Source: Actinomycetota bacterium
GTDB taxonomy: Bacteria > Actinomycetota > Actinomycetes > Nanopelagicales > Nanopelagicaceae
Assembly (NCBI GenBank): GCA_009699165.1
Contig: WLOR01000001.1
Coordinates: 1-29,212, forward strand
DNA length: 29,212 nt
Direction: 5' to 3'
This document shows, in pieces, positions 28,170 through 29,212 of the stretch (position 1 is its first letter; every line of letters begins with the position of its first letter). Below the pieces are notes generated by a model, which did not search any database, had not been told where the DNA came from, and saw only the letters and a list, made by a program, of their open reading frames with translations. A program made the position numbers and the translations under genes.

Positions 28170-29212
28170 TACTGTCCCGAAATTTTAGCGGCCGCTTTAT
28201 TTTCAGTGATCACTTGGTCATAAATATCCAAAGTTCCGCGTGCCGTTGCATCCCAACCAAAGTGCGATGCGTGTTCAATCGCTCCCATTGATAGTAATAC
28301 TCGACGCTGAGGCTCTTGCAATAAACGGGCAATCACTGATGACCAAGCTTTAGGATCATGCCCATCAACGAGTACTCCAGAAATTCCATCTGCGACCGCT
28401 GTTCGTAAACCACCAACAGCCGTTGCAATAACAGGTGTCCCGCAGGCTTGTGCTTCGAGTGCAACTAAACCAAAGCTTTCAGAGTAGCTTGGAACACAAA
28501 CTAGATCTGCAGCTCTATACCAATCAACTAAATTTTTACGAGGTACTGGTGGAGCAAAGCGAACAACATCATCAATTGCCAACCATGTGGCCAACTCTTT
28601 AAGTCTTTCGACCTCTTCGGTATTAGCACCGGATGCTCCACCTACAATATTTATGATTAACTGTGGGCGCATCTGCGGTGAGTGTTTTACCAGTTCTGAT
28701 GCTGCACGAATTAATACCTCTGGACCTTTGTGAGGTTGAATGCGTCCAACAAATGTCACGACCAAAGCATTTTCTGGCGTTCCGGTGCGCTCCCGAGATA
28801 ATCGACGGCCATCACCTGGAGTAAAGGTATATAAATCAACGCCGGGGCTGACAACATGCACAGTGTCGGGGCAAGCGTCATAGAGTGAAACAAGACTGGC
28901 AGCTTCAGAATCGGTGTTAGCGATTAGTGCTTGTGCCGATGCGGCAACTTGTGATTCACCTTGCACTCTAATCATTGGTTCAGGTGTTTCGCCCTCAGCA
29001 AGATTTAGATTCTTCACTCTAGCCATCGTGTGCATTGTGTGAATGAGTGGGATGTGTAGTTGTGCGGCTGCAGGCATTGCCACTTTTCCAGAGATCCAAT
29101 AGTGCGAATGTATGGCATCGTAATTTTCGCTCTTTATAATTCGAAGAAACTCTTTAGATAGCCCGACGATGTGGGTGGGTAACTGCTCTTTTGTGAGGTG
29201 GCCATGCCCGCA
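28169..29212 (-). CDS. mshA: D-inositol-3-phosphate glycosyltransferase MshA, 5' end outside the window
   Basis: 347 codons are open from the window edge to the stop; the N-terminal part (about 80-100 residues by comparison with the family) is missing. GT-B family 4 enzyme joining N-acetylglucosamine to inositol 3-phosphate, the first step of mycothiol synthesis. Seen: DAIHSHYWISGKVA, LIHTMHTMARVKN, HVVSPGVDLYTFTPG, VGRIQPHKGPEVLI (donor-binding start of the second domain), and the nucleotide-sugar motif ESFGLVALEAQACGTPVIATAVGG (E-x7-E). The internal GTG at 29083 is not the start because the MshA-like sequence continues upstream of it. It is followed by ybjN and gpmA, the mycobacterial order, so an operon is likely. 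Confidence 0.94.
   Translation of the reverse strand, partial: CGHGHLTKEQLPTHIVGLSKEFLRIIKSENYDAIHSHYWISGKVAMPAAAQLHIPLIHTMHTMARVKNLNLAEGETPEPMIRVQGESQVAASAQALIANTDSEAASLVSLYDACPDTVHVVSPGVDLYTFTPGDGRRLSRERTGTPENALVVTFVGRIQPHKGPEVLIRAASELVKHSPQMRPQLIINIVGGASGANTEEVERLKELATWLAIDDVVRFAPPVPRKNLVDWYRAADLVCVPSYSESFGLVALEAQACGTPVIATAVGGLRTAVADGISGVLVDGHDPKAWSSVIARLLQEPQRRVLLSMGAIEHASHFGWDATARGTLDIYDQVITENKAAAKISGQ

Overview
The window is a gene-dense stretch (about 28 protein genes and one tRNA) from an actinobacterium with an unusually low GC content for the phylum (mid-40s % by eye). Markers that are actinobacterial or nearly so are carD next to an lpqE-like lipoprotein, mshA (mycothiol), the mycobacterial-type serC, DUF3027, DUF3263, DUF2530, a NUDIX-histidine phosphatase fusion like MutT1, and the long-tailed cold-shock protein. 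Low GC, intergenic gaps of a few bases and overlapping gene ends suggest a streamlined aquatic lineage such as the freshwater acI group (Nanopelagicales). That placement is inference; no rRNA is present. I see no transposase, integrase, CRISPR array or phage gene, and no gene-free stretch above 300 bases.

Layout. 1-1070 (-): 5'-proximal part of citrate synthase. 1187-4221 (+): pdxH, serC, an MFS permease and a 26-residue membrane peptide with a strong ribosome binding site, converging on a second MFS gene (-). 5479-8931: DUF2530 (+), then a minus-strand block read DUF3263, groEL (with CIRCE operator and promoter), DUF3027, cold-shock protein. 8971-11788 (-): SDR-DUF2867 protein overlapping a PLP-dependent decarboxylase. 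11813-13824 (+): NDH-2 and an alpha/beta hydrolase. 13805-14416 (-): beta-carbonic anhydrase behind tRNA-Thr(UGU). 14517-18402: polyphosphate group, ppx/gppA (+) against ppk-mutT1 (-). 18511-21519 (+): a lone GH2 beta-galactosidase. 21511-26333 (-): carD-ispDF-cysS-rlmB-SGNH hydrolase. 26450-26926 (+): LpqE-like lipoprotein. 26934-29212 (-): mshA-ybjN-gpmA.

How it fits together. Most genes are core: TCA entry, vitamin B6 and serine synthesis, protein folding, respiration, polyphosphate turnover, isoprenoid precursors, tRNA charging, rRNA methylation, mycothiol and glycolysis. The accessory genes are the beta-galactosidase, the two MFS transporters, the SDR-decarboxylase pair and the hydrolase.

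The most interesting signals are regulatory or very small. They are the 26-residue membrane peptide; divergent overlapping -10 hexamers at 11796-11805, each exactly 7 nt from its start codon; a recurrent TAnnnT placed 6-7 nt before start codons that lack a Shine-Dalgarno, suggesting widespread leaderless mRNAs; and inverted repeats at the carD and ppk 5' ends. No clearly new multi-gene system was recognised.
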